DNA of 64,000 nt from Zobellella taiwanensis (GCF_003012795.1 NZ_PXYH01000004.1:159317-223316); one strand, 5' to 3'. Numbered from the stretch's first letter, positions 45,711-59,661 are shown. Notes: generated from the letters alone by a model not told the origin. Program-made: numbers and translations.

Positions 45711-46682
45711 TCAACCTTCCGTCGCGAACTCCCGCCGGGAAAAGGCGACCCGCTCTTCCGGCGTCAGGGTGATTTTTTTGCCGAGTTTCTCGATTTTGCG
45801 CAGGCGGGGCACCAGGCCGGCGGCATTGGCGGTTTGTATCGCCAGCCCCGGACGGGCATTCAGCTCCAGCAGCATGGGACCCTTTTGCTTGTCGAGCACC
45901 ATGTCGGTGCCGATATAGCCCAGCCCCGACATTTCGTAGCAGGAGGAGGAAAGATTGAGCAACTCCTCCCAGTAGGGGACCTTGAGCTCAAACAGATCCC
46001 GCCCGGTGTCGGGATGGTAGCGCACCGGGGCATTGAATTGCACCGCCCGAATGGCCCGGCCGGTGTTGATGTCCAGTCCTACCCCCACGGCACCCTGGTG
46101 CAGGTTGGCCTTGCCATCGGAAGCCTGGGTCGACAGCCGCATCATGGCCATCACCGGAAAGCCCTTGAACACGATGACCCGGGTGTCGGGCACGCCCTCG
46201 TAGGAAAAGCCGTCGAACACGTCGTCAAAGTTGATCAGGGCTTCAATCAACGCCACGTCCGGCTTGCCGCCGAGGGAGAACAGGCCGGCCAGGATGTTGG
46301 ACACATGCCGCTCCAGGTCGCCGATGGTCTCGACCTTGCCGCTCGGCTTGACGAAGCGGGTTTGGTCATGATCCACGATCACTACTATGCCCTTGCCGCC
46401 GGAGCCCTTGGCGGGCTTGATGCAAAAGCCCGGCCAGTCCTTGACCAGCTCCCACAGGTGGGACACCTGGTGCTGGAACTCGATCACCCCCACCAGCTCG
46501 GGGACCGTCACCCCCGCATCCAGGGCGATTTGCTTGGTCTTGAGCTTGTTGTCCACCAGCGGATAGAGCCGGCGCGGGTTGTAGCGGCTGATGTAGGAAA
46601 TGTTGCGCCGGTTCATGCCCATGATACCCAGGCGGCTCAGGGCAAAGGGCGAGGCGTATTTTTCCAGCAGGCTCTTAATCAT
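45711..46682 (-). CDS. alpha-L-glutamate-ligase-like ATP-grasp protein
   Basis: This 323-aa ATP-grasp protein resembles RimK-type ligases. The ATP-binding loop is FCIKPAKGSGGKGIVVI and the metal-binding end is LLELNARPGLAIQTANA. It overlaps the 7TM protein gene by 8 bases and is the last of a three-gene set (retropepsin-like lipoprotein, 7TM/inactive transglutaminase, ATP-grasp ligase) that recurs in gammaproteobacteria. It probably ligates amino acids to an unidentified acceptor; no substrate is visible. Confidence 0.88.
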   Translation of the reverse strand: MIKSLLEKYASPFALSRLGIMGMNRRNISYISRYNPRRLYPLVDNKLKTKQIALDAGVTVPELVGVIEFQHQVSHLWELVKDWPGFCIKPAKGSGGKGIVVIVDHDQTRFVKPSGKVETIGDLERHVSNILAGLFSLGGKPDVALIEALINFDDVFDGFSYEGVPDTRVIVFKGFPVMAMMRLSTQASDGKANLHQGAVGVGLDINTGRAIRAVQFNAPVRYHPDTGRDLFELKVPYWEELLNLSSSCYEMSGLGYIGTDMVLDKQKGPMLLELNARPGLAIQTANAAGLVPRLRKIEKLGKKITLTPEERVAFSRREFATEG

Positions 46683-48189
46683 GTTTCAGCTCGTCCACCA
46701 GCGGCTTGAAGCGCTTGAGTTCGGTCAGGCGATAGCCGGTATAGTTGCCCAGCAACAGCACCGCCGCCATCACGATCAACTGCAATCCCAGGAAGTTGAA
46801 GGTGAGGTGGCGGATAACTTCGTTGTTCATGGCCAGGAAGGCCATCACCGCCACCAGCAGCGAGCCGCCGCCCTGCTTGACCACTTCCTTGGGGCCTTCC
46901 TCTTCCCACAGGATCGACATCCGCTCTATGGTCCAGGCCAGGATGATCATGGGGAAGAAGGTGATCTTCATGCCCTCGGTCAGGCCCAATTGGTAGGCGA
47001 CAATGCTGAAAAAGCCGATCATGCCGATGACCATGATGATCACCGCCGAGATCCGCGCCACCAGCAGCAGGTTGAGGTGCGACAGATAGGAGCGCAGCAC
47101 CAGGCCGGTGCCCACGATCAGCAGAAAGCCGACCAGGCCGGTCAGCAGGCTGGTCTGGATAAAGGCCATGGCAATCAGCACCGGCATAAAGGTGCCCGAG
47201 GTTTTTACCCCCACTATGATGCGCAGGAACACTACCGCCAGCACGCCGATGGGGATCAGCAGTATGCCCTTGAACAGGGCCTGCTCTTCCAGCGGCAGGT
47301 TGTAGAGGGACACGTTGATCCAGTCGGGCTGGTCGAATTTCTGGGCCAGGGCCACGTTTACCGGCTGCTCCTGCTGCAGCATGGTGAAGGTAACGCGGGA
47401 GTTGCTGCCGCCCACCAGATCCAGCACCGGCGCCGAGTGGTATTCCCACAGCAGCAGGTGCTCCTGGCGACCCTGGCTGCCGTTGGCCGGGTTGAAGATG
47501 TCATAGCGCTCGCCGTCAAACACCTGCACCACGTCCACCAGCGGCTGGCGGCGGCGTCCGTCTTCCAGCTGCAGCCCCTTGAGCAGGCGGGCGGGGACCT
47601 CGGCGCGGGTCAGCATTTCCACCAGCAGCGGGCCCGGCGCCTTGTACTGGGCCAGCAGTTCGGCGTTCTGGCCGCCGCTGGTCAGTTCCTTGAGCAGTTC
47701 CCGGGTCAGGGTGATGCCGTCGGCGGAGCGCTCCCGGGCCAGGGAGAGCAGCTGATCCATGGCGGTGGCGTAGGGTTCGGCCACCTCCACCGGGGTGATG
47801 GGCGGCTGCGGGCTGGACAGGGGGCCCTTGGCGAAGGGGTCGAGCATCATGTCGACCTTGTAATACAGCTCCTGGGGACCGGAGGCGGCGCGAATCGACC
47901 ACTCGGCCCGGGCGCCGGCCTCGCCCTGCACGAAGGACAGACCGTAGCCGGGGGAGGCGGCGGACTCGTTCATCAGGGTAAAGCCGGGCTGGCTGCCGGG
48001 AATGGCCAGCGACGCCTTCACCGGCTGGCCTGAGGCCTCGAATTCCACCTTGGCTTCGACCGACCAGATTTGGCGTTTTTCGCCGGGCAGCCAGGGAACC
48101 TCGTAGACGAAGTGGCGATGCAGCATCAGCGCCAGGCCGACCAGGAAGAGGGCGGCCACAATCAGGTAAAAGGGTTTGCGTGAGTACAT
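46675..48189 (-). CDS. inactive transglutaminase / 7TM membrane protein
   Basis: This 504-aa protein has an N-terminal anchor (~8-24), a periplasmic domain related to transglutaminases but lacking an obvious Cys-His-Asp triad (~30-240), then about seven hydrophobic helices (~265-480, e.g. ILLIPIGVLAVVFLRIIVGVKTSGTFMPVLIAMAF). It matches the PF14400/PF14402-type family. Both neighbours are its usual partners. It may present a substrate or signal across the inner membrane to the ATP-grasp enzyme. Confidence 0.88.
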   Translation of the reverse strand: MYSRKPFYLIVAALFLVGLALMLHRHFVYEVPWLPGEKRQIWSVEAKVEFEASGQPVKASLAIPGSQPGFTLMNESAASPGYGLSFVQGEAGARAEWSIRAASGPQELYYKVDMMLDPFAKGPLSSPQPPITPVEVAEPYATAMDQLLSLARERSADGITLTRELLKELTSGGQNAELLAQYKAPGPLLVEMLTRAEVPARLLKGLQLEDGRRRQPLVDVVQVFDGERYDIFNPANGSQGRQEHLLLWEYHSAPVLDLVGGSNSRVTFTMLQQEQPVNVALAQKFDQPDWINVSLYNLPLEEQALFKGILLIPIGVLAVVFLRIIVGVKTSGTFMPVLIAMAFIQTSLLTGLVGFLLIVGTGLVLRSYLSHLNLLLVARISAVIIMVIGMIGFFSIVAYQLGLTEGMKITFFPMIILAWTIERMSILWEEEGPKEVVKQGGGSLLVAVMAFLAMNNEVIRHLTFNFLGLQLIVMAAVLLLGNYTGYRLTELKRFKPLVDELKHD

Positions 48190-48194
48190 GCGTT

Positions 48195-48951
48195 TTACTC
48201 GTTGGAAGAAGCGGGACGCTTGGGCCTGCCCTGCACGTTCTGGCGGGCGATATCGACCACGGCGATGTCCTTGAGGAATTCCCGGCCAAGCAGCACCGGA
48301 TAGGTCATCTGGGAGCGGTCGGTCAGGGTGAATTCGGTTTTTTCCGACAACCGGCCAAGGCGCATGGTCAGCTCCACCACGGGGCGGCGCTCGGTGTCTT
48401 CGGCGGAAGCCTGGCGAATGCGGACATAGCGCACCAGCGGGGTTTCCACCGGCAGTTTTTCATCCACGCCCTCGTGGGCCAGGTTAAAACTGACCCAGGG
48501 TTTGCCGTCGCGTTCGAACACCGTGATGTCCTGGGCGCTGAGGGAGGAGGTGGTGGCACCGGTGTCGATACGCGCCGGGAAGCTGTCGTTGACCGCGTCC
48601 AGCCACACATCCTCGGTTTCTCCCACGATCAGCTTGCCGTCCCGGGTTTCGTTGTCCGGGATGCTGGCCGGGGCCGGGCTGCGAGGGCTGGCCGACTCGG
48701 CGGCGGGCTCGGCAGGCACCATCTGGGTCTTCATTTGCCGGATTTCCTGCTGCAGCGCGCTCATGAAGGCATGCTGGTTGCTGCTCAACTGGGCATTCTG
48801 ACGAAACAGGCTGTCGGCCAGGCGAGCCTCCATACTGGCCAGCGCGGCGCTCAGCTCGGGGGTGGAAACAGGCTGGGGCTGCGGCTCCATCTGGGTTGTC
48901 TGGCTGGCGCAGGCGCTCAGCAGCAGGGGCAATAGCAGTGACGTCGCAGCT

Positions 48952-48959
<8 letters not shown>
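48195..48959 (-). CDS. retropepsin-like aspartic protease lipoprotein (RimB/Zn_protease family)
   Basis: This 254-aa protein begins with a lipoprotein signal ([12 protein letters not shown], lipobox LSAC at about residue 17), a Gln-rich coiled stretch (~30-80), and a C-terminal aspartyl-protease-like domain with the DTG motif [14 protein letters not shown] and [10 protein letters not shown]. The family was once annotated as zinc protease; homologues are retropepsin-like. It overlaps cmoB by 8 bases and is followed 5 bases after its stop by the 7TM gene. The start at 48959 gives a clean signal peptide. Confidence 0.88.
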
Positions 48960-50693
<1,734 letters not shown>

Positions 50694-50820
50694 CTAATAA
50701 CGACCTTGGCTCACGGCAGCGGGGCTGCACAGAATGGCCGCTATTGTAAAAGAAGCGTAGGGTGTTGTCTTGCGGGCGGCAAAGCGGCGCGACAAATTAT
50801 TTTTACCCTGGTGAACGATG

Positions 50821-51663
50821 TCAGAACAGCTCCCCCTGGGGGGCGGGAGCCGCGCCGGGAAAGGCGGGCAGGGGCGCGCCCAGGGCGGCGGCCAGCTCTG
50901 CCGCCAGCGCCGGTGCCAGCTGGTTGTCGGCGGTGTGCACAAAGAGGTAGACCGACTTTCCCTGATCCAGCCAGCCCCGCAGGCGCGGCAGCCAGGGCTG
51001 CCAGTAGGGCAGGTTGTAGGCCGGATCCGGATGACCGATAAAGCGCACCATGGGGCGAGTACCTGTGCTGATGATATGCACCGGCACCTTCGGCTTTTTG
51101 GCCTGGGCATCCATCAGGGCCGGGGTGGTGGGCGGGCAGGAAAACACCGGGCGCGAGTCCATGATGATGCGGTTCACGCCCTGCTCCAGCAGCAGCCGGT
51201 TGAGCCGGCGTTCCTCCTCGCCCTTGGCGAAAAAGGCCGGATGGCGCACTTCCACCCCGTAGTCAAAGTTCCGGGGCAGGGCACCGAGCAGGGCCGACAG
51301 CCCCTGCAGCTGCTCCGGGCCCGAGGATTTGGGCAGTTGCAGCATCAGCATGCCGAGCTTGGGGTGCAGCGGCCTGAGGTGGTCGATAAAGTCCAGGGCC
51401 GCCCGGATATTGTCCTCCAGCCGGCCCTGGTGGCTGACAAAGGAAGGAAACTTGAAGGTAAAGCGGAAATGGGCCGGGGTCATGGCTTCCCAGCGCAGCA
51501 GGCTGTGATGGTCGGGCACGCCATAAAAGCTGGTGTTGCCTTCCACGGTGTTGAACACCCGGGCGTAATCCCCCAGGTGCTCGGCGGTTTTCAGCCCCCG
51601 CCGCAGCAGGCTGCCGGGCCAGTCGGGATGGGACCACTGGCTCAGGCCCAGATATAACGACAT
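50821..51663 (-). CDS. DUF72 family protein (YecE-like)
   Basis: This 280-aa TIM-barrel-like protein has the DUF72 features YLGLSQWSHPDW, VFNTVEGNTSFYGVP, HFRFTFKFPSFVSH and YGVEVRHPAFF. Its function is unknown. E. coli yecE lies near aspS and cmoAB too, a conserved neighbourhood. The ATG at 51663 gives the family start; the longer open frame runs into the repeat element. Confidence 0.92.
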   Translation of the reverse strand: MSLYLGLSQWSHPDWPGSLLRRGLKTAEHLGDYARVFNTVEGNTSFYGVPDHHSLLRWEAMTPAHFRFTFKFPSFVSHQGRLEDNIRAALDFIDHLRPLHPKLGMLMLQLPKSSGPEQLQGLSALLGALPRNFDYGVEVRHPAFFAKGEEERRLNRLLLEQGVNRIIMDSRPVFSCPPTTPALMDAQAKKPKVPVHIISTGTRPMVRFIGHPDPAYNLPYWQPWLPRLRGWLDQGKSVYLFVHTADNQLAPALAAELAAALGAPLPAFPGAAPAPQGELF

Positions 51664-51835
51664 ATTTCTCCTTACGTCGAGCGGTAAGCTGTCAGCTTTA
51701 AGCTGTAAGTAATACGATGGTGGCTTCGCAATGGAAGCCAACCTGCAGTGCTGTTTAGCCTGCAGATATTGCGCTACTGCAGTCACGGCGATAAATCTGC
51801 CAGCGACTCGGGCTGCTGACAGCTTAAAGCTGATC
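51664..51835. other. short inverted repeats between DUF72 gene and MITE-like element
   Basis: AAGCTGTCAGCTTTAAGCTGT near 51688 is partly complementary to ACAGCTTAAAGCTGA near 51819. Related AGCTGGAAG-type words lie near 55428 and 58010. No gene is present. Confidence 0.4.
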
Positions 51836-52332
51836 GCCTGACTCTTGGTCACAAGTTTTTGTTGACTTTTGATCAAGCAAAACATCGGCCAACGCGCACA
51901 GCTCCTCCGGCACGCCGTAGGACCTGATACTCGCCATTGCGGCCTGCTGCGAACATTCACTGGATGTTCGGTCAGGCCGAAATGGCTCGTCACGGCGAGC
52001 AAGCTCGCCCCCTGGGGGCTCCGCCGCGCTTCTGACCGCCAGGGATGGCGGGAATGCCGGAACGGCAGGAGCATTTTCCGGCCCTGGCGCGGAGGGCCGG
52101 CGGAGCTGTGCCCTTTGCCCTCTCTATCGCCTCGCAGCCGCCTGTTGGCACCACCTTCAGGCAGCGTCGGGGCTGGATAGAGGCAACAGGGATGGCCTCC
52201 GCCGACCGTCACCTGCCAGGGATGGCAGGTGCGAGCGTACAGGGAGGTATTCACAGCGTGTCGGCGGAGGTGGCCCTGTTGCCTCTTATCTGCGTCAAAT
52301 CAGACAGCCGGACTTGTGACTAAGAGTCAGGC
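51836..52332. mobile_element. MITE-like element with 20-bp terminal inverted repeats
   Basis: The left end GCCTGACTCTTGGTCACAAG (51836-51855) matches the reverse complement of the right end (52313-52332) at 19 of 20 bases. The 497-bp interior has no transposase and is rich in hairpins (GGCGGAGCTGTGCCC, GCCAGGGATGGC). A partial inverted copy lies at 57725-57914 with the right-end sequence. It ends close to the aspS promoter. No clear target-site duplication was identified. Confidence 0.65.
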
Positions 52333-52359
52333 TTAACGCTTGCAGCTACCGCGAAGCGG

Positions 52360-52390
52360 TTGGACCCATCTTCGGGTTTTCCATTATACT
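52360..52390 (+). promoter_or_regulatory. possible aspS promoter
   Basis: TTGGAC (52360-52365) and TATACT (52385-52390) are 19 bases apart, about 75 bases upstream of aspS and just outside the MITE-like element. Spacing is slightly long. Confidence 0.45.
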
Positions 52391-52465
52391 AGCGCGCTAT
52401 TTGCTGACAAATTCAGTCCCGCGGCCTGGGCGGCCGTGCGGCAACACCATAATAGGAAGACATCC

Positions 52466-54229
<1,764 letters not shown>

Positions 54230-54232
54230 ACC

Positions 54233-54676
54233 ATGGCTCACAAGCACCCGGAATCGGTGCTGGTTCTCATCCATACCGAGGACCAGGTGCTGTTGTTGCA
54301 ACGCCGGGACAACCCGGACTTCTGGCAGTCGGTCACCGGTAGCCTGGAGCCGGGTGAAAGCCGCCTCCAGGCGGCGGTACGCGAGCTGGAGGAAGAAACC
54401 GGGATCAGGCTGGACGACGGCCTGGTACTGGAGGAAACCGGCCACCGGGTACGTTTTGAAATCTACCCCCGTTGGCGGCACCGCTACCGCCCGGGGGTGA
54501 CCCACAACTGGGAATACGAATTTCGTTTATGCCTGCCGGCACCCCGCGAGGTGCGCCTGAGCGAGCACCTTTCCCAGCGCTGGCTGCCGTTGGAGCAGGC
54601 CCGGCGCTGCGCCAGCTCCTGGACCAACCGGGAGGCCATCGGCAGGCTTATCCAGAGCAACCACATCGGAGAATAA
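54233..54676 (+). CDS. nudB: dihydroneopterin triphosphate diphosphatase
   Basis: This 147-aa Nudix hydrolase removes pyrophosphate from dihydroneopterin triphosphate in folate synthesis. The Nudix box is complete: GSLEPGESRLQAAVRELEEETG. It begins 3 bases after aspS and is followed by yebC, the conserved order. Confidence 0.95.
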   Translation: MAHKHPESVLVLIHTEDQVLLLQRRDNPDFWQSVTGSLEPGESRLQAAVRELEEETGIRLDDGLVLEETGHRVRFEIYPRWRHRYRPGVTHNWEYEFRLCLPAPREVRLSEHLSQRWLPLEQARRCASSWTNREAIGRLIQSNHIGE

Positions 54677-54679
54677 CCT

Positions 54680-55420
54680 ATGGCAGGTCACAGCAAATGG
54701 GCCAATATCAAGCACCGCAAGGCGGCCCAGGATGCCAAGCGCGGCAAGATTTTCACCAAACTGATCCGTGAACTGACCACAGCGGCCCGGGAAGGGGGCT
54801 CCGAGGCGGCAACCAACCCGCGGCTGCGCGCCGCCATCGACAAGGCGCTGTCCAACAACATGACCCGGGACACCATTGACCGGGCGGTAAAGCGCGGCGC
54901 CGGCGAGCTGGACGGCCAGGTGCTGGAAACCATTGTTTACGAAGGCTACGGCCCGGGCGGCACCGCCGTGATGGTGGAGTGCATGACCGACAACCGCAAC
55001 CGCACCGTGTCGGAAGTGCGCCATGCCTTTTCCAAGAGCGGCGGCAACCTGGGCACCGATGGCTCCGTGGCCTACCTGTTCGAGCAAAAGGGCGTGATCA
55101 CCTATGCCGGTGCGGATGAAGAAAAGGTCATGGAGGCCGCGCTCGACGCCGGCGCCGAGGACGTGGTGGTGAACGACGACGGCTCCATCGACGTTTACAC
55201 CCAGTGGGACGAGTTCGGTACCGTCAAGGATGCCCTCGACGCCGGCGGCCTGGTCGCCGACAACGCCGAGGTGACCATGATCCCTTCCACCAGGGCGGAG
55301 CTGGACGAAGACACCGCGCCCAAGCTGCTCCGGCTTATCGACATGCTCGAGGATCTGGACGACGTGCAGGAGGTCTACCACAACGGCGAGATCTCCGACG
55401 AAGTGGCTCAAAAGCTCTGA
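54680..55420 (+). CDS. yebC: YebC/PmpR family protein
   Basis: This 246-aa protein starts [23 protein letters not shown] and contains [17 protein letters not shown], characteristic of the YebC family (TACO1-like). Members act as transcriptional regulators or assist translation of proline-rich stretches. It starts 3 bases after nudB. Confidence 0.97.
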   Translation: MAGHSKWANIKHRKAAQDAKRGKIFTKLIRELTTAAREGGSEAATNPRLRAAIDKALSNNMTRDTIDRAVKRGAGELDGQVLETIVYEGYGPGGTAVMVECMTDNRNRTVSEVRHAFSKSGGNLGTDGSVAYLFEQKGVITYAGADEEKVMEAALDAGAEDVVVNDDGSIDVYTQWDEFGTVKDALDAGGLVADNAEVTMIPSTRAELDEDTAPKLLRLIDMLEDLDDVQEVYHNGEISDEVAQKL

Positions 55421-55427
55421 AGCTAGA

Positions 55428-55474
55428 AGCCTGAAGCTGGAAGAAGTTCCTGCTTCGGCTTCCAGCTTCCGGCT
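55428..55474. repeat. 16-bp inverted repeat between yebC and ruvC
   Basis: AGCCTGAAGCTGGAAG (55428-55443) pairs with CTTCCAGCTTCCGGCT (55459-55474) at 15 of 16 positions. Similar words occur near 57712 and 58015, suggesting a dispersed hairpin family. It may attenuate between yebC and ruvC. Confidence 0.6.
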
Positions 55475-55482
55475 TTATTGAG

Positions 55483-56004
55483 ATGGCTATTATCCTCGGC
55501 ATCGATCCCGGCTCGCGTATCACCGGCTACGGCGTGGTGCGCCAGACCGGCAACAAAATGGAATACCTGGGCTCGGGCTGCATCCGCATGGGCGACGATG
55601 CGCTGGCGCCCCGACTCAAAAAAATTTACGACGGGGTGAGCGAGATCATTTTGCAGTTTCGCCCGGATCTGTTCGCCATCGAGCAGGTATTTATGGCACG
55701 CAACCCGGACTCGGCGCTCAAGCTGGGCCAGGCCCGGGGCGCGGCCATCGTCGCCGCCGCCAACGCCGGCCTGGAGGTGGCGGAGTATTCCGCCCGCCAG
55801 ATCAAGCAGGCGGTGGTCGGCACCGGCGCCGCCGACAAGGCCCAGGTGCAGCACATGGTGGTCAAGCTGCTGGCGCTGCCGGGCACGCCCCAGGCCGATG
55901 CCGCCGACGCCCTGGCGGTGGCCCTGTGCCATGGCCACACCCGCCAGAGCCTGATCGGCATGTCCGGCCAGGTACGCGGCACGGTGCGCGGGCGCATGCG
56001 CTGA
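55483..56004 (+). CDS. ruvC: Holliday junction endonuclease RuvC
   Basis: This 173-aa RNase H-fold resolvase has [14 protein letters not shown] with the first catalytic Asp (D7), [10 protein letters not shown] with Glu, and the C-terminal [12 protein letters not shown] acidic pair. It resolves Holliday junctions with RuvAB. Confidence 0.97.
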   Translation: MAIILGIDPGSRITGYGVVRQTGNKMEYLGSGCIRMGDDALAPRLKKIYDGVSEIILQFRPDLFAIEQVFMARNPDSALKLGQARGAAIVAAANAGLEVAEYSARQIKQAVVGTGAADKAQVQHMVVKLLALPGTPQADAADALAVALCHGHTRQSLIGMSGQVRGTVRGRMR

Positions 56005-56088
56005 CTGCAATCTGGTTTGATACATGGATATTTATCCAGTTATTTATTATGCTTGGCCCGGTTTGGTTCGGGTTAGCGGAGATTCCCT

Positions 56089-56694
56089 GTGATAGGTCGG
56101 TTAAAAGGTATCATTGTCGAAAAGCAGCCCCCGGAGATCCTGCTGGATGTAAACGGGGTGGGCTACGAGGTCACCCTGCCCATGAGCTGTTTTTACGAAC
56201 TGCCCAAGGTGGGCCAGGCGGCCACGGTATTGACCCACTTTGTGGTGCGGGAAGACGCGCAATTGTTGTTCGGCTTTAATACCAAAACCGAACGTGCCCT
56301 GTTCCGGGAGCTGATCAAGACCAACGGCGTCGGCCCCAAGCTGGCGCTGGCCATCCTGTCGGGCATGACCGCCGATCAGTTCATCCATAACGTGGAGCAG
56401 GGGGAGATAGCTGCCCTGGTCAAGCTGCCGGGAGTGGGCAAAAAGACCGCCGAGCGGCTGATCGTGGAGATGCGCGACCGGCTCAAGGGCTTCGGTGGTT
56501 ATGACCTGTTCAACCCGGCGCCCGAATCGGCGAGTGCCGCTGTGCTTGCCGACAGCGCCCGGGACGAGGCCGTGGCCGCGCTGCTGGCGCTGGGCTACAA
56601 GGCGGCCCAGGCCGAGCAGGCGATGAAGAAAATCGCCAAGCCGGAGATGAATGCCGAGCAACTGATCCGTGAAGCCCTGCGGAGCATGGGATAA
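56089..56694 (+). CDS. ruvA: Holliday junction DNA helicase subunit RuvA
   Basis: This 201-aa protein begins at GTG 56089 ([19 protein letters not shown]) with GGAG upstream. It has the OB fold, two helix-hairpin-helix motifs ([30 protein letters not shown]) and a C-terminal RuvB-binding domain. E. coli ruvA likewise starts with GTG. Confidence 0.97.
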   Translation: MIGRLKGIIVEKQPPEILLDVNGVGYEVTLPMSCFYELPKVGQAATVLTHFVVREDAQLLFGFNTKTERALFRELIKTNGVGPKLALAILSGMTADQFIHNVEQGEIAALVKLPGVGKKTAERLIVEMRDRLKGFGGYDLFNPAPESASAAVLADSARDEAVAALLALGYKAAQAEQAMKKIAKPEMNAEQLIREALRSMG

Positions 56695-56697
56695 GCC

Positions 56698-57705
56698 ATG
56701 ATAGAAGCGGACCGTTTTATCAACCCGGCCCCCCGGCGGGAAGAGGAAGCCATCGACCGGGCCATCCGGCCCAAGGCGCTGGCCGATTACCGGGGCCAGG
56801 ATCATGTACGCAGCCAGATGGAAATCTTCATCGAGGCGGCGCGCCGGCGGGAAGAAGCCCTGGATCACCTGCTGATCTTTGGTCCGCCGGGGCTCGGTAA
56901 AACCACCCTGGCCAATATCGTCGCCAATGAGATGGGGGTGAACATCAAGACCACCTCTGGCCCTGTGCTGGAGAAGGCCGGTGACCTGGCGGCCATGCTC
57001 ACCAACCTGGAGCCGGGCGACGTGCTCTTTATCGATGAAATCCACCGCCTGAGTCCGGTGGTGGAGGAAATCCTCTATCCGGCGATGGAAGACTACCAGC
57101 TCGACATCATGATAGGGGAGGGGCCGGCAGCCCGTTCCATCAAGCTCGAACTGCCGCCCTTCACCCTGGTGGGCGCCACCACCCGCGCCGGCTCCCTCAC
57201 CTCGCCCCTGCGGGATCGCTTCGGCATAGTGCAGCGGCTGGAGTTTTATCAGGTGGCGGATCTGGCCCATATCATCAGCCGCAGTGCCGACAAGCTGGGT
57301 CTCGATATCGACGATGACGGTGCCTTTGAAATGGCGCGCCGGGCCCGGGGCACGCCGCGTATCGCCAACCGGCTGCTGCGCCGGGTGCGGGACTTCGCCG
57401 AGGTCAAGGGCAGCGGCAGCATCGACGCCGACATCGCGGCCCAGGCGCTGGACATGCTGGACGTGGACAAACAGGGCTTCGACTACATGGACCGCAAGCT
57501 GCTGCACGCCGTGCTCGATAAGTTCATGGGCGGTCCGGTGGGGCTCGACAACCTGGCGGCGGCCATCGGCGAGGAAAAGGAAACCATCGAGGACGTGATC
57601 GAACCCTACCTTATCCAGCAGGGTTTTTTGCAGCGCACCCCCCGGGGCCGCGTTGCCACCCCCCGCGCCTACCTGCACTTCGGGTTCGACCTGCCCGAGG
57701 CTTAA
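56698..57705 (+). CDS. ruvB: Holliday junction DNA helicase RuvB
   Basis: This 335-aa AAA+ motor drives branch migration. Walker A is GPPGLGKTT, Walker [10 protein letters not shown], sensor/arginine-finger region [18 protein letters not shown], and a C-terminal winged helix ends LPEA. It begins 3 bases after ruvA. Confidence 0.98.
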   Translation: MIEADRFINPAPRREEEAIDRAIRPKALADYRGQDHVRSQMEIFIEAARRREEALDHLLIFGPPGLGKTTLANIVANEMGVNIKTTSGPVLEKAGDLAAMLTNLEPGDVLFIDEIHRLSPVVEEILYPAMEDYQLDIMIGEGPAARSIKLELPPFTLVGATTRAGSLTSPLRDRFGIVQRLEFYQVADLAHIISRSADKLGLDIDDDGAFEMARRARGTPRIANRLLRRVRDFAEVKGSGSIDADIAAQALDMLDVDKQGFDYMDRKLLHAVLDKFMGGPVGLDNLAAAIGEEKETIEDVIEPYLIQQGFLQRTPRGRVATPRAYLHFGFDLPEA

Positions 57706-57724
57706 AAGCAGCTGAAAGCCGGAA

Positions 57725-57914
57725 GCCTGACTCTTAGTCACAAGTCCGACCGTCTGATTCAGCGCAGAGAAGAGGCCATCCCTGTTGCCTCTTTCAAGCC
57801 CCGATGCCGTTTGAAGACAGTGCCAGCAGGCGGCATCGGGGCGACAGAGAGGACAAAGGGCGCAGCTCCGCCGGCCCTCCGCGCCAGGGAGGGCGCGGCG
57901 GAGCCCCCAGGGAG
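57725..57914. repeat. partial inverted copy of the MITE-like element
   Basis: GCCTGACTCTTAGTCACAAG (57725-57744) is an exact copy of the complement of the right end of the element at 51836-52332. The following ~170 bases align with the element's interior in inverse orientation, with about 80 bases missing. The opposite end is not found, so the copy is truncated. It occupies the ruvB-ybgC gap. Confidence 0.65.
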
Positions 57915-57933
57915 GGGTTCACGGTTATATATT

Positions 57934-57964
57934 TGTCGCTCCGGCGAAGGCCGGAGTCCATTTT
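57934..57964 (+). repeat. short palindrome (GTCGCTCCGGCGAAGGCCGGAGTCC)
   Basis: A variant of the dispersed palindrome seen at 26225 and 36161, with CTCCGGC/GCCGGAG arms around GAAG and the same trailing CCATTTT. No ORF is credible in 57706-58148, which otherwise holds the tol promoter region with TATAGT near 58108. Confidence 0.6.
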
Positions 57965-58148
57965 ACAGAAAACTCCGCATCTGCAGTGACAACACTACAT
58001 GCCCAAGCAACTCCACTTCCAGCTTCCAGGTAAAAACTTCCAGCTTGAAGAGGTCATCCAGTGTCGTGCCCTGTCGTGACCTTCTTCTTTCGCGGCGCTG
58101 ACTTGGGTATAGTAAGGTCATCTTTTTAGCCGGATTTCCGGGACTTGC

Positions 58149-58559
58149 ATGTCATCAACACCGTTTTACTGGCCGGTGCGTATCTATTACGAGGATACCG
58201 ATGCCGGGGGTATCGTTTACAACGCCAACTATCTGAAATTCATGGAGCGGGCCCGCACCGAGTGGCTGCGTAGTCAAGGGATTGAGCAAGACGGTTTGCT
58301 GGAGCAGGGCGTCGCCTTTGTGGTGCGGCGTGTCGAGCTGGACCTGCGCCGGCCGGCGCGCTTCAATGATGCATTAAAAGTCACCGTGACGGTGAAAATG
58401 CTGAAACGAGCCTCTATTGTGTTTGAGCAGGAAATTCTGGATGATGCGGGCCTTTGTCTGGTCCGGGGGGAGGTAGTTATCGCCTGCGTCCAGATTGCCC
58501 AAATGAAACCTTTTGCCATTCCTGAGCCACTGATGGGAGTATTGTCAGGTGCACGCTGA
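58149..58559 (+). CDS. ybgC: Tol-Pal-associated acyl-CoA thioesterase
   Basis: This 136-aa hotdog-fold thioesterase has the catalytic motif [29 protein letters not shown]. It is the first gene of the tol-pal cluster and overlaps tolQ by 11 bases. Its exact link to envelope function is unclear. Confidence 0.96.
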   Translation: MSSTPFYWPVRIYYEDTDAGGIVYNANYLKFMERARTEWLRSQGIEQDGLLEQGVAFVVRRVELDLRRPARFNDALKVTVTVKMLKRASIVFEQEILDDAGLCLVRGEVVIACVQIAQMKPFAIPEPLMGVLSGAR

Positions 58560-59229
58560 AATATCGTTTATTGGTCTGTTTCTCGAAGCCAGCCTGCTGG
58601 TGCAGTTGGTGATGCTGACCCTGGTGGGCCTTTCCGTGCTGTCCTGGGCGTTGATCATCAACCGGCGCAAGGTGCTGACTACGGCCAGGGACGACGCCGA
58701 CACCTTTGAGGAAAAATTCTGGTCGGGCTCGGATTTGAGCCGGCTCTACCACGAGTCTAACGCCCGGCGCGACAGCCTGGCCGGCATGGAGCAGATCTTC
58801 TACGCCGGCTTCAAGGAGTTTGTGCGCCTGCAAAAGCAGGGCCGTCCCCAGGACAGCATACTCGAAGGCACCTACCGCACCATGCGGGTGGCCCTGTCCC
58901 GGGAAGTGGACCGGCTGGAGACCAACCTGTCGCTGCTCGCCACCATCGGCTCCATCAGCCCCTATATCGGCCTGTTTGGCACCGTCTGGGGCATCATGAA
59001 TGCCTTTATCGCCCTGGCGGAGGTACAGCAGGCCACCCTGGCGATGGTGGCCCCGGGTATCGCCGAGGCACTGATCGCCACCGCCATGGGCCTGTTCGCG
59101 GCCATTCCCGCCGTTATTGCCTTCAACCGTTTCAGTTATCAGGTTGAGCGGCTGGAAAACCACCTGGCCAACTTTATGGACGAGTTCTCTACCATTCTCA
59201 ACCGTCAAGTGATGACAGGTAACAACTGA
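58549..59229 (+). CDS. tolQ: Tol-Pal system inner-membrane protein TolQ
   Basis: This 226-aa inner-membrane protein, homologous to ExbB/MotA, has three transmembrane helices (~15-40, ~130-155, ~165-190) and the conserved [22 protein letters not shown]. With TolR it uses the proton gradient to drive TolA. It starts at GTG 58549 inside ybgC; TolR follows with TGATG overlap. Confidence 0.97.
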   Translation: MHAEISFIGLFLEASLLVQLVMLTLVGLSVLSWALIINRRKVLTTARDDADTFEEKFWSGSDLSRLYHESNARRDSLAGMEQIFYAGFKEFVRLQKQGRPQDSILEGTYRTMRVALSREVDRLETNLSLLATIGSISPYIGLFGTVWGIMNAFIALAEVQQATLAMVAPGIAEALIATAMGLFAAIPAVIAFNRFSYQVERLENHLANFMDEFSTILNRQVMTGNN

Positions 59230-59651
59230 TGCAGGGTTATCAGCGCAAACGCCGTAAAAGCGTGGCCGAAATCAACGTCGTGCCCTATATCGATGTGATG
59301 CTGGTACTGCTGATCATCTTCATGGCCACGGCACCGGTGATCACCCAGGGGGTCAAGGTGGATTTGCCCCAGGCCGAGGCCGAAATGCTGCCGGAAGACA
59401 GTGAGCCGCCGCTGGTGGCTTCCATCGACGCCGAAGGCCGTTACTTCCTCGACGTGGGCGAACAGCGGGACGAAGCGGTCGATTTGCTGGAGCTGGCCGC
59501 CATGGTGCAGGACAAGCTGCGCACTACACCGGAGGCGCCGGTCGTGGTCAAGGGCGACGCCAGCGTGCGTTACGATGCGGTCATCCAGCTGATGGCCACG
59601 CTCAAGGCAGCCGGTGTGCCGACCGTGGGCCTGATGACGCAACCGGAGTAG
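59229..59651 (+). CDS. tolR: Tol-Pal system protein TolR
   Basis: This 140-aa protein has one N-terminal helix with the proton-path Asp (INVVPYIDVMLVLLIIFMA) and a periplasmic ExbD-like domain. Its ATG shares one base with the tolQ stop. Confidence 0.97.
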   Translation: MQGYQRKRRKSVAEINVVPYIDVMLVLLIIFMATAPVITQGVKVDLPQAEAEMLPEDSEPPLVASIDAEGRYFLDVGEQRDEAVDLLELAAMVQDKLRTTPEAPVVVKGDASVRYDAVIQLMATLKAAGVPTVGLMTQPE

Positions 59652-59661
59652 CGGTAACCTC

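Noticed and set aside
51900..52254. N-terminal extension of the DUF72 protein into the repeat element
   Set aside because: The extension lies in the MITE-like sequence and the conserved family start is at 51663.
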